Shown here piece after piece: positions 1-8,196 of a stretch of 41,406 nucleotides of DNA. The DNA is taken from the NCBI GenBank assembly GCA_030758115.1, contig JANREX010000010.1, forward strand, positions 8,219-49,624. Direction: 5' to 3'. A program made the position numbers and the translations under genes. The notes below the pieces were generated by a model. That model did no database searches and was not told where the DNA came from. It saw nothing but the letters and a program-made list of their open reading frames with translations. How positions within the stretch are numbered: position 1 is the first letter of the stretch; each line of letters begins with the position of its first letter. Origin of the DNA: Paracoccaceae bacterium. GTDB taxonomy: Bacteria > Pseudomonadota > Alphaproteobacteria > Rhodobacterales > Rhodobacteraceae.

Positions 1-151
1 ACACGCCCCCCGGGGCGGCGATTTTGCTACCGTGGTGGCACGACCTGAGGTTCGATGACTGGGCGGGGATAAACTGCCCCGGAATTATGGTCGCATCGCC
101 ACCCCGCGTGTCGGCGACCGCGCGGGGGATGGGGCGGGCGTTGGTTTGCCC

Positions 152-1036
152 TTACCCCATCCGTTCCGAGGCATAGCTGCCGGGGCTGGCGGGGAAGACA
201 ACCGTCTTGTTGCCGTTCTGAAAGACGCGGTGATGGATATGGGCGTGGATCGCGCGGCTGAGCACCTGTGCCTCGACGTCGCGGCCAAGGCTGACGTAAT
301 CCTCGGCGCTTTGGGCGTGGGTGATGCGGACGGTGTCCTGCTCGATGATCGGGCCCTCATCCAGATCGGCGGTGACGTAATGGGCGGTCGCGCCAATCAG
401 TTTCACGCCGCGCTCATAGGCTTGTTTATAGGGGTTGGCCCCCTTGAAGCTGGGCAGGAACGAATGGTGGATGTTGATGATCCGGCCCGACATTTTCTGA
501 CAGATCGCATCCGACAGCACCTGCATGTAGCGCGCGAGCACGATCAGCTCTGCCCCCGATTCCTCGACCAGGGCCATCAGGCGGGCTTCGGCCTCGGGCT
601 TGTTTTCCTTCGTCACCTTGATCTGGTGAAAGGGCAGGTCATGGTTCACGACGACTTTCTGATAGGTCATGTGGTTTGACACCACGCCCACGATGTCGAT
701 GGGCAGCGCGCCGATGCGCCAGCGATAGAGCAGGTCGTTCAGGCAATGGCCGAAATTCGACACCATCAGCAGGACCTTCATCCGCTCGGACGCGTCATGG
801 ATCGCCCAGTCCATCGCGAATGTGTCGGCGATGGGGGCGAACCCCTCGCGCAGCGCATCCCGCGCCGCGCCGGTTTCAGCCTGAAAGGTCATGCGCGCAA
901 AGAACATGCCGGTCAGCGGATCGTCGAACTGGTGGCTGTCGGTGATATTGCAGCCATTCGCCGCCAGAAAACCCGAAATCGCCGCGACGATGCCGCGGGT
1001 GGAAGGGCATTGGACGGTCAGGACATGGTGGGTCAT
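152..1036 (-). CDS. purU: Formyltetrahydrofolate deformylase PurU
   Basis: Hydrolyses 10-formyl-THF to formate and THF in the cytosol, balancing the one-carbon pool. The 294-residue protein has an N-terminal ACT-type domain (about 1-80, opening MTHHVLTVQCPSTRG) and a C-terminal formyltransferase domain. The catalytic signature is clear: the SNFGHCLNDLL segment, then HHSFLPSFKGANPY and the following ATAHYV and DLDEGPIIEQD segments, which supply the Asn-His-Asp set of this family. Length is normal. The ATG at 1036 is preferred because GGAG lies just upstream; the frame stays open further upstream but the extra residues look like frame noise. Downstream on its strand only 151 bases remain before the window edge. 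Two other C1-folate genes (fhs, folD) lie in the same window, though not adjacent. Confidence 0.95.
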   Translation of the reverse strand: MTHHVLTVQCPSTRGIVAAISGFLAANGCNITDSHQFDDPLTGMFFARMTFQAETGAARDALREGFAPIADTFAMDWAIHDASERMKVLLMVSNFGHCLNDLLYRWRIGALPIDIVGVVSNHMTYQKVVVNHDLPFHQIKVTKENKPEAEARLMALVEESGAELIVLARYMQVLSDAICQKMSGRIINIHHSFLPSFKGANPYKQAYERGVKLIGATAHYVTADLDEGPIIEQDTVRITHAQSAEDYVSLGRDVEAQVLSRAIHAHIHHRVFQNGNKTVVFPASPGSYASERMG

Positions 1037-1102
1037 CGGTTTCTCCGGGCAGGACTGTTGCCCGGTAGGTAGCAGCAGGCCCGCAGGCGCGACAGCCCGG
1101 AA

Positions 1103-1134
1103 ACGACAGGCGCTTGCGTCCGTGCGACGCAGGC
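1103..1134 (-). terminator. Hairpin after the YeeE/YedE gene, possible terminator
   Basis: An inverted repeat (arms 1112-1120 and 1126-1134, core TGCGTC/GACGCA, 5-nt loop) lies just past the stop of the leftward transporter gene. On the minus strand it is followed by only a short T-rich stretch (CGTTT), so termination is plausible but weak. It may instead insulate purU from the transporter. Confidence 0.3.
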
Positions 1135-1146
1135 TCGGGCGGTGAC

Positions 1147-2208
1147 TCAGGCGGTGACCGCGCGGCCCTGCTGATCGACCACCATATCCGTCAGGATCGC
1201 GCCCACCCACATGGCGAAAAGTGCCGCCCATGCGGTGCCCACGAAGATCGACCCGCCGGTCACCCCCGCGCCGATGGCGCAGCCCCCGGCCAGCATGCCG
1301 CCAAAGCCCATCAAGGCGGCCCCGGTCATCGACCGGCGCATGTTGCTTTCGTTCTCGAAGCCCTGGAATTTGAACTCGCCGGCGAAAACCGATGCGAGGA
1401 ACGATCCCAGGAACACGCCCGGCACCAGGCCGATATCGAATTCCAGCACCGAGGCGCGGTCCAGCGTGAACATCAGCGTGCGCGCCGATGGTCCGGTGAA
1501 GCTGGCGCTTTCGATCTGCACGGGCTCAAACGCGATTTGCGACAGCCCGAAGGTCAGCACCCAGCCCAGGGCCACGGCAAAGCCCACGCCCGAGGCAAAG
1601 ACCAGGCGCGACGCGCCGATCCGGTTGCGCCGCGACAGTTCCAGCGCCAGCAGGGCCATGGCCGCGCCAAAGGCCAGCCCGCCCCAATCGGGCAGATGCA
1701 GCGCCGACAGCAGGTTCATGTTGCGCCCGCCAGAGGTGACCCAAAGCCCTGCCAGCCAGTCGCGCAAGGGGCCAAGCCAGCCCGTGATGCTCATTTGTGC
1801 GACTACGGCGAAGATCAGCCCCGATACGATGGAACGCAGGTTGCCCGTGGCCCCCAGCACCAGAAGCCGCCCCGAACAGCCGCGCGCCAAGACCATGCCC
1901 ACGCCAAAGAGAAGCCCGCCGATGATCGCGCCGGACCAGCTGCCCGGCACCGCCATCATGCGCGCGTCGGCACTGCGCATCAGGCCCAGCATCTGCGCGC
2001 CCTGTACCCAGACGATGGCGGTGGAAATGGTCAGCAGCCACACCGCGACCTTGTCGCCCAGCTGGCCGCGCGCGAATTCCACCGCCGCCGCCCGCAGGCA
2101 GAAGCGCGAGCGTTGCGCCGCCACGCCGAAGACCACGCCGGTCAGGAGGCCAAGGACGGCCGCCGTCGGCTCTTCGCCGATCCATTCCACAAGGCTGAGT
2201 ATGTCCAT
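1147..2208 (-). CDS. YeeE/YedE (TsuA-like) sulfur-compound transporter
   Basis: Polytopic inner-membrane protein of 353 residues in the YeeE/YedE family, whose characterised member TsuA imports thiosulfate. Two halves each carry hydrophobic helices with glycine-rich re-entrant motifs. The cysteines typical of the family are visible: C37 in RSRFCLRA, C111 in ARGCSGRLLVLGATGN and C310 in AGGCAIGAGVTGGS. In TsuA such cysteines relay the sulfur substrate. Start at 2208 (MDILSLVEW) is chosen because AGGAAC lies about 10 nt upstream; an ATG ten codons earlier has no ribosome site. The gene diverges from the cupin gene and has no TusA-like or other sulfur gene beside it. The substrate (thiosulfate or another sulfur species) is inferred from the family only. 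Confidence 0.85.
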   Translation of the reverse strand: MDILSLVEWIGEEPTAAVLGLLTGVVFGVAAQRSRFCLRAAAVEFARGQLGDKVAVWLLTISTAIVWVQGAQMLGLMRSADARMMAVPGSWSGAIIGGLLFGVGMVLARGCSGRLLVLGATGNLRSIVSGLIFAVVAQMSITGWLGPLRDWLAGLWVTSGGRNMNLLSALHLPDWGGLAFGAAMALLALELSRRNRIGASRLVFASGVGFAVALGWVLTFGLSQIAFEPVQIESASFTGPSARTLMFTLDRASVLEFDIGLVPGVFLGSFLASVFAGEFKFQGFENESNMRRSMTGAALMGFGGMLAGGCAIGAGVTGGSIFVGTAWAALFAMWVGAILTDMVVDQQGRAVTA

Positions 2209-2410
2209 CGTTCCGTTCCTGTCATCTCGATTGCCCATGGCAATGCCATCACTTGTGGCCTTGGTCCTTGATCCAGATCATCCATCCCGCGTCGGAACCG
2301 GCGCTTTGGTCGAAACTGACGGCTCCCATGTCGCAATCGGTTGCGATTTGCGACTTGGGCGGCCTTATCCGCTGTCGCAGGACAGGGTGCGCGGCAGAAG
2401 GAATGCGGGC

Positions 2411-2875
2411 ATGGACCAGATCGTGAACCCGGTCGACGGGATGCAGGGCGACGCGCAGGCCGGAATGCTGGCCGCGGCCATGCTGGCCATGGCCGCGATG
2501 CCGATCCGCCTTGAAGCGGCCCAGCAGCCGCTTGAGGGGGGCGAGGATCCGGCCTTTGGCACGGTCCGCTGGCGGACGCTGTTCTGCGCCGACCGCACCC
2601 AGACCGGCGGCGTGGTCATGGGGATCGCCGAATTCGCCCCCGGTGGCACGCTGCTGCCCCATCGCCACGCCCCGGCCGAGGTTTATTTCGGGCTGGAGGG
2701 TGCCGCCATCGTCACGGTGGACGGTGTGCCCAATCCGATGGGTCCGGGCACGGCGCTTTATGTCCCCGGCGATGCCGAACATGGCACCGTTGCGGGGCCT
2801 GACGGGTTCCGCATGCTCTATGTTTTTCCGCGCGACCGGTTTTCCGAGGTCGAGTACCGTTTCTCGCCGCTTTGA
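2411..2875 (+). CDS. Small cupin protein, candidate DddW-type DMSP lyase
   Basis: 154-residue protein with a single C-terminal cupin barrel (about 50-154) and an Ala/Met-rich N-terminal helix. Metal-ligand candidates are H84, H86, E90 and H124, with Y92 beside them (LLPHRHAPAEVYFGLEG and VPGDAEHG). As I recall, the iron-dependent DMSP lyase DddW has the same set (two His, Glu, Tyr, distal His) with the same spacing and a length near 152. If so, this enzyme would cleave dimethylsulfoniopropionate to DMS and acrylate. HxHxxxE is common to all cupins, so a sugar- or regulator-type cupin remains possible. ATG 2411 is preceded by AAGGA at good spacing; the frame is open far upstream, but that part is antisense to the transporter gene. 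A rightward MFS gene follows after 100 bp. Confidence 0.75.
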   Translation: MDQIVNPVDGMQGDAQAGMLAAAMLAMAAMPIRLEAAQQPLEGGEDPAFGTVRWRTLFCADRTQTGGVVMGIAEFAPGGTLLPHRHAPAEVYFGLEGAAIVTVDGVPNPMGPGTALYVPGDAEHGTVAGPDGFRMLYVFPRDRFSEVEYRFSPL

Positions 2876-2975
2876 GATCCGCTGCGCGTGGTGATGCCGC
2901 GCGCACAGGGGGCTGTGCGCGGATGGGGTGATCTTGCCTCTCGCCATGGTCGAAAAATCGGCGTAAGCCGTTAAC

Positions 2976-4205
2976 ATGCAAATCATTCCGCTTGCCCATG
3001 CCAAGGATTTGCCGGTCTGGCGCAGACCGGTCGCGCTGCTGTTCCTGATGGCGGCGGCGATGCCCATCGCCTTTGCCACATGGTCGGCGCTGTTGAACAA
3101 CTTCGTGATCGAGGTGGCGCAGTTCGACGGATCCGACATCGGCTGGCTGCATACGGTGCGGGAAATTCCCGGGTTTCTGGCCATCGGCGTGATCGCCATC
3201 CTGATGTTCATGCGCGAGCAGGTGCTGGGCATGGTCGCGCTGATCCTGCTGGGGGTGGCCACGGCCATCACCGCGTGGTTCCCGACGCTGGGCGGTATCC
3301 TGACGATCACGATGCTGTCGTCGATCGGCTTTCACTATTACGAGACGGTCAACCAGTCCTTGCAGCTGCAATGGCTGCCCAAGGACCGTGCGCCGCAGAT
3401 GCTGGGCTGGCTGCTGGCCGCCGGGTCGGGCGCGACGCTGGTCGCATATCTCTGCATCATCGTCACATGGGAGGCGCTGGGCCTGACCTATAACATGGTC
3501 TACCTGTTGGCGGGCGGCATCACGGCGGCGGCGGCCCTGTTCGCGCTGCTGGCCTATCCGCAGTTCGAGGCGCCCGATCCGCAAATCAAGAAGATGGTGC
3601 TGCGCCGCCGCTATTGGCTTTATTATGCGCTGCAGTTCATGTCGGGCGCGCGGCGGCAGATATTCGTCGTCTTCGCGGGCTTCATGATGGTCGAGAAATT
3701 CGGCTTTCGCGTGCATGAGGTGACGGCGCTGTTCACCATCAACCTGGTGGTCAACATGATCGCGGCCCCCTTGCTGGGCCGTGCGGTGGCCCGCTGGGGC
3801 GAGCGCCGCGCGCTTGCGGTCGAATATGTCGGGCTGATCTGCGTTTTCCTGGGCTATGGCGGGATCTACTGGTTCGGTTGGGGCGTGATGATGGCGGCGG
3901 CGCTTTACGTGATGGATCACGTCTTCTTTGCGATGGCGCTGGCGCTCAAGACCTATTTCCAGAAGATCGCCGATCCGCGCGACATCGCCCCCACGGCGGC
4001 CGTGGCCTTTACGATCAATCACATCGCCGCGGTTTTCCTTCCGGCCTCGTTGGGCTATCTGTGGCTGGTCTCGCCCAGTTCGGTTTTCGTGCTGGCAGCG
4101 GCCATGGCGGGCGTGTCTTTCTGCCTTGCCCTGCTGATCCCGCGCCATCCCGAGCCGGGCAATGAAACCATATTCGCCCGCTTCGCGCCGGCCCCAGCCG
4201 AGTAA
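2976..4205 (+). CDS. MFS transporter
   Basis: 409-residue integral membrane protein with about twelve hydrophobic helices and no soluble domain, consistent with a major facilitator superfamily carrier. The two six-helix halves are joined near residues 190-215 by a charged loop (YPQFEAPDPQIKKMVLRRR). A basic loop GRAVARWGERRALAVE in the second half resembles the MFS loop between helices 8 and 9. No substrate-defining motif is recognised. The ATG at 2976 has a poor ribosome site, so the start is less certain than the gene. It lies between the cupin gene and a MATE exporter that begins 11 bp after its stop, so the three may be co-transcribed. Confidence 0.85.
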   Translation: MQIIPLAHAKDLPVWRRPVALLFLMAAAMPIAFATWSALLNNFVIEVAQFDGSDIGWLHTVREIPGFLAIGVIAILMFMREQVLGMVALILLGVATAITAWFPTLGGILTITMLSSIGFHYYETVNQSLQLQWLPKDRAPQMLGWLLAAGSGATLVAYLCIIVTWEALGLTYNMVYLLAGGITAAAALFALLAYPQFEAPDPQIKKMVLRRRYWLYYALQFMSGARRQIFVVFAGFMMVEKFGFRVHEVTALFTINLVVNMIAAPLLGRAVARWGERRALAVEYVGLICVFLGYGGIYWFGWGVMMAAALYVMDHVFFAMALALKTYFQKIADPRDIAPTAAVAFTINHIAAVFLPASLGYLWLVSPSSVFVLAAAMAGVSFCLALLIPRHPEPGNETIFARFAPAPAE

Positions 4206-4216
4206 GCGATACCCCC

Positions 4217-5620
4217 ATGGATCACGCCGCCACCGAAACCAGCCCGGCACCCACGCCCGACAAGCGGGGCAAGTTCGTCACCGGCTCTACCATGCGCCAC
4301 GTGGTGGTGATGACGCTGACGGGCTCGCTTGGCCTGAGCTTTCTGTTCCTGGTGGATTTCCTGGCCCTGTGGTGGATCAGCCGGCTGGACAACGAGGTGC
4401 TGATCACCGCCATCGGTTTCGCCGGCACGATCCAGTTCTTCGTGATGTCGATCGCCGTGGGCATGATGATCGGGGCGGTGGCGCTGGTCAGTCGCGCATT
4501 GGGGATGGGCGATCCCGAAGAGGCGCGGCGCATCGCGACATCGGCGATGATCTACGGCGCCAGTTTCCAGACCTGTGTTGCCTTGCTTGTCTTCCTGTTC
4601 CGCCGTCCGATCCTGATCTGGACCGGGGCCGAGGGTGAGGCGCTGGACGTGGCCACCGATTTCCTGGCCATATCGCTGCCCTCGCTGCCGCTGGTGGCCA
4701 TCGGCATGTGCGCCAGCGCCGTTCTGCGCGCCGCAGGCGAGGCATGGCGGTCGATGATGGTGACTGTATCCGCCGGTATCGTGGCACTGATCGTCGATCC
4801 GATCCTGATCGTCTGGATGGGCTATGGCGTCAGCGGGGCTGCCATGGCCATCGTGCTGTCGCGCCTCGCGATGGCGGTGATGGGGTTCTACTGGGTCAGC
4901 CGCTCGCGCAATTTGCTGGCGCGGCCCAGCATGGTCGATCTGCGCACATTCATGGCGCCGTTTGCGGCCATTGCCATTCCGGCGGTGGCCACGCAGGTGT
5001 CGACCCCGTTCGGCAACTGGGTGCTGGTGCGCGCCATGGCAGAACATGGCGACAGCGCCGTGGCGGGGCTGGGCGTGGTGATGCGCCTGACGATTGTCTG
5101 CTTCGGCGGCATCTTCGCCCTGTCCGGCGCGATTGGCGGCATCATCGGCCAGAACTACGGCGCCAAGCAATATGACCGCGTGGCGCGGGCCTATGTCGAT
5201 GCGCTCAAGTTCTGCCTGGCCTATACCGCCGTGGTCTGGGTGTTGCTGATCCTCAGCGCGGACCTGATCGCCAGCTCTTTCGGACTGGGGCCCGAGGGGG
5301 CGCAGATCGTGCGGGTCTTCGCCTACTACGGGGCAGGGGCGCTGGTCTTTACCGGGGCGCTGTTCGTGTCGAACGCGGCTTTCAACAACCTGGGCCGTCC
5401 CCTGTGGGCGACGGCGGCGAACTGGGCGCGCGATGCGATCCTGATGGCGCCTTTCGCCTTTGGCCTTGGCGCGATCTATGCGGGCGGCGGCGTGATCATG
5501 GGGCAGGCCCTTGCGAATGTCCTGGCAGGGGTGATGGCGGGGCTGATCGGCTGGCGTTTCGTGCGCCGCATGGGCGCGCGCCCTTCCGCCGCGCTTGACG
5601 CGGGGCGCGCATCGACATAG
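4217..5620 (+). CDS. MATE family efflux transporter
   Basis: 467-residue inner-membrane exporter of the multidrug and toxic-compound extrusion family. Two homologous bundles of six helices are visible: about 28-240, starting MRHVVVMTLTGSLGLSFLFLVDFLALWWIS, and about 250-455, starting FAAIAIPAVATQVSTPFGNW. Typical segments include the Gly-rich AIGFAGTIQFFVMSIAVG and FALSGAIGGIIGQNYGAKQYDR. MATE proteins exchange cationic drugs or metabolites for Na+ or H+. The gene starts 11 bp after the MFS stop, and prmA follows 37 bp downstream. A second, unrelated-locus MATE gene lies at 37174-38562. Confidence 0.9.
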   Translation: MDHAATETSPAPTPDKRGKFVTGSTMRHVVVMTLTGSLGLSFLFLVDFLALWWISRLDNEVLITAIGFAGTIQFFVMSIAVGMMIGAVALVSRALGMGDPEEARRIATSAMIYGASFQTCVALLVFLFRRPILIWTGAEGEALDVATDFLAISLPSLPLVAIGMCASAVLRAAGEAWRSMMVTVSAGIVALIVDPILIVWMGYGVSGAAMAIVLSRLAMAVMGFYWVSRSRNLLARPSMVDLRTFMAPFAAIAIPAVATQVSTPFGNWVLVRAMAEHGDSAVAGLGVVMRLTIVCFGGIFALSGAIGGIIGQNYGAKQYDRVARAYVDALKFCLAYTAVVWVLLILSADLIASSFGLGPEGAQIVRVFAYYGAGALVFTGALFVSNAAFNNLGRPLWATAANWARDAILMAPFAFGLGAIYAGGGVIMGQALANVLAGVMAGLIGWRFVRRMGARPSAALDAGRAST

Positions 5621-5657
5621 GCGCAGCGGCAGCACCCGCAACCCGGAGACAGATGCC

Positions 5658-6524
5658 ATGCCCACCTTTACCGCGATCACCACCCTGACCGGCAAGACCC
5701 CCGCCGAGGCGCTGGGCGAGGCGGTCGAGACCCTGACCCCCGAACCCGAGGGCGTTGGCGTCTTCGAGATCGAGGATGGATCGGGCCTGTGGGAAGTGGC
5801 CTGCTATTTCACCGAACGCCCCGATCATGCGGGACTGGCCCTGCTGGCCACGATCCACGGCGCGCGTCCCTTCGCCATTTCCGAACTGCCCGAGACCGAC
5901 TGGGTCGCCAAGGTGCGCCGCGAGCTGTCGCCGGTGGTGGCGGGGCGGTTCTTTGTCTATGGCAGCCATGATGCCGACAAGGTGCCCGACGGTGTCGAGG
6001 CGCTGCTGATCGAGGCGGCGATGGCCTTTGGCACCGGGCATCACGGCACCACGCAGGGCTGTCTGCGCGCGCTGGACCGTCTGGATACGGGCGGATTTAC
6101 CGGCCAGAACGTGGCCGACATCGGCTGCGGCACCGCCGTTCTGGCGATGGCCGCCGCGCGGATCTGGCCGAACCCGGTTCTGGCGGGCGATATCGACGAG
6201 GTTGCGGTCGAGGTGGCCGAGGCGAATGTGGCGGCCAACAACCTTGCGGGCCGGGTGCATTGCGTCGAGGCGACAGGCTTCGATCATCCCGATATCCTGG
6301 CGGCCAGCCCCTTTGATCTGGTCTTCGCCAATATCCTGAAGGGCCCGTTGATCGACCTGGCCCCCGACATGCAGGCTCATCTGATTCCGGGCGGTTACGC
6401 GATTCTGTCGGGAATCCTGAATGAGCAGGCCGATGAGGTCATTTCCGTTTATGCAGCATCCGGCATCAATCTTGTCCACCGCGAGGAGATTGGTGAATGG
6501 ACGACGCTTACTCTGCGCAAGTGA
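5658..6524 (+). CDS. prmA: Ribosomal protein L11 methyltransferase PrmA
   Basis: SAM-dependent enzyme that trimethylates ribosomal protein L11. At 288 residues it matches the family: an N-terminal substrate-recognition domain (about 1-85), then a Rossmann methyltransferase domain. Visible motifs are MAFGTGHHGTT (about 122-132), the SAM site VADIGCGTAVLAMAA (about 152-166), the acidic DIDEVA, and FANILKGPL, the NI(L)-type motif IV of PrmA. Start ATG 5658 follows GGAG with good spacing; the upstream in-frame extension is not convincing. It is rightward with the MATE gene and ends before a structured intergenic stretch. Confidence 0.95.
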   Translation: MPTFTAITTLTGKTPAEALGEAVETLTPEPEGVGVFEIEDGSGLWEVACYFTERPDHAGLALLATIHGARPFAISELPETDWVAKVRRELSPVVAGRFFVYGSHDADKVPDGVEALLIEAAMAFGTGHHGTTQGCLRALDRLDTGGFTGQNVADIGCGTAVLAMAAARIWPNPVLAGDIDEVAVEVAEANVAANNLAGRVHCVEATGFDHPDILAASPFDLVFANILKGPLIDLAPDMQAHLIPGGYAILSGILNEQADEVISVYAASGINLVHREEIGEWTTLTLRK

Positions 6525-6533
6525 AGCGGAAAT

Positions 6534-6580
6534 AAGGCGTAAATGCAGCCCTCGTGGACGGGTTGCCCCATTTTTGCCTT
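6534..6580 (+). terminator. Long stem-loop after prmA, probable terminator
   Basis: Ten bases after the prmA stop, nested arms pair: AAGGC (6534-6538) with GCCTT (6576-6580), AAAT with ATTT, and GCAGCCC (6545-6551) with GGGTTGC (6560-6566), around an 8-nt loop. A T-rich tract and a later TTTTTT follow. It is compatible with an intrinsic terminator or a stable 3' end. Confidence 0.45.
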
Positions 6581-6636
6581 AATTTGGCACTACTTTTTTG
6601 TGGATAGAGGTGGGGGCCGATATCTGGAGCTCTGAC

Positions 6637-6987
6637 ATGTCAGACGCATTCTTTGAATTCGATAACCGTATCCGGCGCATCAACCGGAAGCACGTCAATC
6701 TGGCCGGTGGATATGTCTCGGTTGTGGGCGATGACGGCCTGATCGTGGTCAAGCCGCGCCGCAAGCGTGCGCGCCTGCCCATCAGGTCATTCCTGTTCCT
6801 GGCGATCGGCCTTGTCGGCTTCAAGGCCATGATCCTGGCCAGCCTGGGCCAACCTGTCTATGAGGACCGGCTTGACAAGCTGCGCGCGGGATCGACCGTC
6901 GAACGTGCGGGCGCATGGGTCATGCAGTTGGATCCGGTCAGCACCGCGCTGGCCGATGCGATCCGCGACCAGTTGCCGAATTTCTGA
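6637..6987 (+). CDS. Conserved small membrane protein of unknown function
   Basis: 116 residues. A basic N-terminal cytoplasmic part (FDNRIRRINRKH, then VVKPRRKRARLPIR) precedes one hydrophobic helix at about 51-69 (SFLFLAIGLVGFKAMILASL). A soluble C-terminal tail of about 45 residues ends QLDPVSTALADAIRDQLPNF. This looks like a type II single-pass protein. No enzymatic motif is recognised. The ATG at 6637 has GGAG seven bases upstream, favouring it over an earlier in-frame start. It stands alone between the prmA terminator and the strong terminator at 7062-7099, so it is probably monocistronic. Function unknown. Confidence 0.7.
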   Translation: MSDAFFEFDNRIRRINRKHVNLAGGYVSVVGDDGLIVVKPRRKRARLPIRSFLFLAIGLVGFKAMILASLGQPVYEDRLDKLRAGSTVERAGAWVMQLDPVSTALADAIRDQLPNF

Positions 6988-7061
6988 TCCCTTCCGCGTA
7001 GGTTGGTCCGCACCCTGCTGCCTGCGCGGGTGAGGTGCGGTACGACCGTGGGAACAAAATC

Positions 7062-7099
7062 AAAAAGCCGCGCGACCCTGGGGGACGCGCGGCTTTTTT
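7062..7099. terminator. Strong bidirectional intrinsic terminator
   Basis: A perfect GC-rich stem GCCGCGCG (7067-7074) / CGCGCGGC (7086-7093) is flanked by an A-run on the left and TTTTTT on the right. It therefore serves the rightward small membrane gene and the leftward DUF1127 gene, which converge here. Confidence 0.9.
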
Positions 7100-7128
7100 C
7101 ATCCGATCCGCAGGACCGGGCGTCGTGA

Positions 7129-7326
7129 TCAGCGGTGCTTGACCACGACGTCGATGTCACCACGGCACAGGCCGATGTCTTCCAGTTCGCGATCCGACAG
7201 GCGCGACAGGGCGTTGCGGGTCACGCGGGCGTCGTTCCACGCGGCGAAAGCGCCGACCATGGTCGAGAAGAAGCCGGTCAGGCCAGCGGCCTGGGCGGTC
7301 GTGCGGGGGGCGTCGTAAACAGCCAT
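7129..7326 (-). CDS. DUF1127 family small protein
   Basis: 65-residue basic protein with the C-terminal DUF1127 signature (RNALSRLSDRELEDIGLCRGDID), the short Arg-rich helix-turn typical of the family. The N-terminal half (about 15-33) is amphipathic to hydrophobic. In Rhodobacter sphaeroides and Agrobacterium, DUF1127 proteins have been linked to RNA binding, sRNA maturation and stress or phosphate responses; which applies here is unknown. Start at ATG 7326 fits the GAGG eight bases upstream; an ATG two codons earlier sits too close to that site. A TTGACT hexamer at 7373-7378 (minus strand) could be a -35 element, but no good -10 is seen. Confidence 0.85.
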   Translation of the reverse strand: MAVYDAPRTTAQAAGLTGFFSTMVGAFAAWNDARVTRNALSRLSDRELEDIGLCRGDIDVVVKHR

Positions 7327-7629
7327 TTTCATATCCTCGGTTGCGCATTTGCGCTTTGATTGGTGCAAGTGAAGTCAAGACCCATGCGGGCCTCTTTCTG
7401 CAGCTGCACATAGAGTGCCTTTATTTGCCGCACAAGACGGGCTGAATGCATAGGTCTTATGCGACTTTTGCATGGGTCGTGAGGGACGAAATCCCCAATA
7501 AAACAAGGCGAAAATGGGGCGCATATTCTGTCGCATTCGGATGGTGAAGCGGCGCTATCCGGCGATTTTCTGCATTGCAGCATCGCGGGGCGGCGCGGTG
7601 CCGTGGCAAACCATGCCCACGCTTTGGGA
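7327..7629. other. Intergenic region between the DUF1127 gene and ruvC
   Basis: About 360 bp without a convincing gene separates the two divergent genes. It must hold the leftward DUF1127 promoter and ends in the candidate ruvC promoter. A 15-bp inverted repeat GCATA-N5-TATGC lies at 7448-7462. It is less GC-rich than the flanks. No RNA gene is recognised. Confidence 0.5.
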
Positions 7630-7659
7630 TTGGCCTTTGTTCGCCTTTCGTGCTAGTGC
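7630..7659 (+). promoter_or_regulatory. Candidate promoter of ruvCAB
   Basis: TTGGCC (7630-7635) is followed after 17-18 bp by CTAGTG/TAGTGC (7653-7659), about 27 bp before the ruvC start. The same TTGGCC plus 17-18 bp arrangement precedes tolQ. Assigned by eye only. Confidence 0.35.
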
Positions 7660-7686
7660 ATCAAAAAAGCAACAGAGCAGGGGCGG

Positions 7687-8196
7687 ATGATGCGGGTTTT
7701 GGGGATCGATCCCGGCTTGAGAAACCTTGGCTGGGGCATCATCGATGTCGATGGCAGCCGCCTGTCCCATGTCGCCAACGGTATCTGCCACTCGGCTGGC
7801 GATGACCTGTCGTTGCGCCTGCTGGCGCTGCACCGGCAACTGACCGAAGTGCTGGTGCAATACCGCCCCGATACGGCGGCGGTGGAACATACTTTCGTCA
7901 ACAAGGATGGCGTTGCCACGCTGAAGCTGGGGCAGGCGCGCGGGATCGCGCTGCTGGTGCCGGCCCAGGCGGGGCTGAACGTGGCGGAATATGCCCCCAA
8001 TGCCGTCAAGAAGACGGTGGTGGGCGTGGGGCATGCCGCCAAGGAACAGGTGCAGCATATGGTCAGGATGCAATTGCCCGGCGTGGTGCTGACCGGACCC
8101 GATGCCGCCGATGCCCTGGCCATCGCCATCTGCCATGCCCATCACGGCGCGGCAGGCAGCGCATTGGCGAACGCGATCAGAAAGGCCAGCGCATGA
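7687..8196 (+). CDS. ruvC: Crossover junction endodeoxyribonuclease RuvC
   Basis: Resolves Holliday junctions by paired nicking in recombination repair. The 169-residue protein has the RNase H-like fold with its four acidic catalytic residues in place: D8 ([12 protein letters not shown]), E67 ([11 protein letters not shown]), and D139 and D142 ([17 protein letters not shown]). Two adjacent ATGs (7687 and 7690) are possible starts behind a GGGGCGG stretch. The family usually begins MRVLGIDPG, so 7690 may be the true start. It overlaps ruvA by the 4-bp ATGA junction, so translation is probably coupled. Confidence 0.97.
   Translation: MMRVLGIDPGLRNLGWGIIDVDGSRLSHVANGICHSAGDDLSLRLLALHRQLTEVLVQYRPDTAAVEHTFVNKDGVATLKLGQARGIALLVPAQAGLNVAEYAPNAVKKTVVGVGHAAKEQVQHMVRMQLPGVVLTGPDAADALAIAICHAHHGAAGSALANAIRKASA

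Noticed and set aside
1211-2375. N-terminal extension of the cupin frame back to 1211
   Set aside because: It runs antisense through the YeeE/YedE gene and gives Pro/Ser/Thr-rich noise; a clean ribosome site supports the start at 2411.
7327-7686. Small RNA gene in the DUF1127-ruvC spacer
   Set aside because: DUF1127 genes can sit next to sRNAs in Rhodobacter, but no anti-Shine-Dalgarno hairpin series or terminator is visible here.
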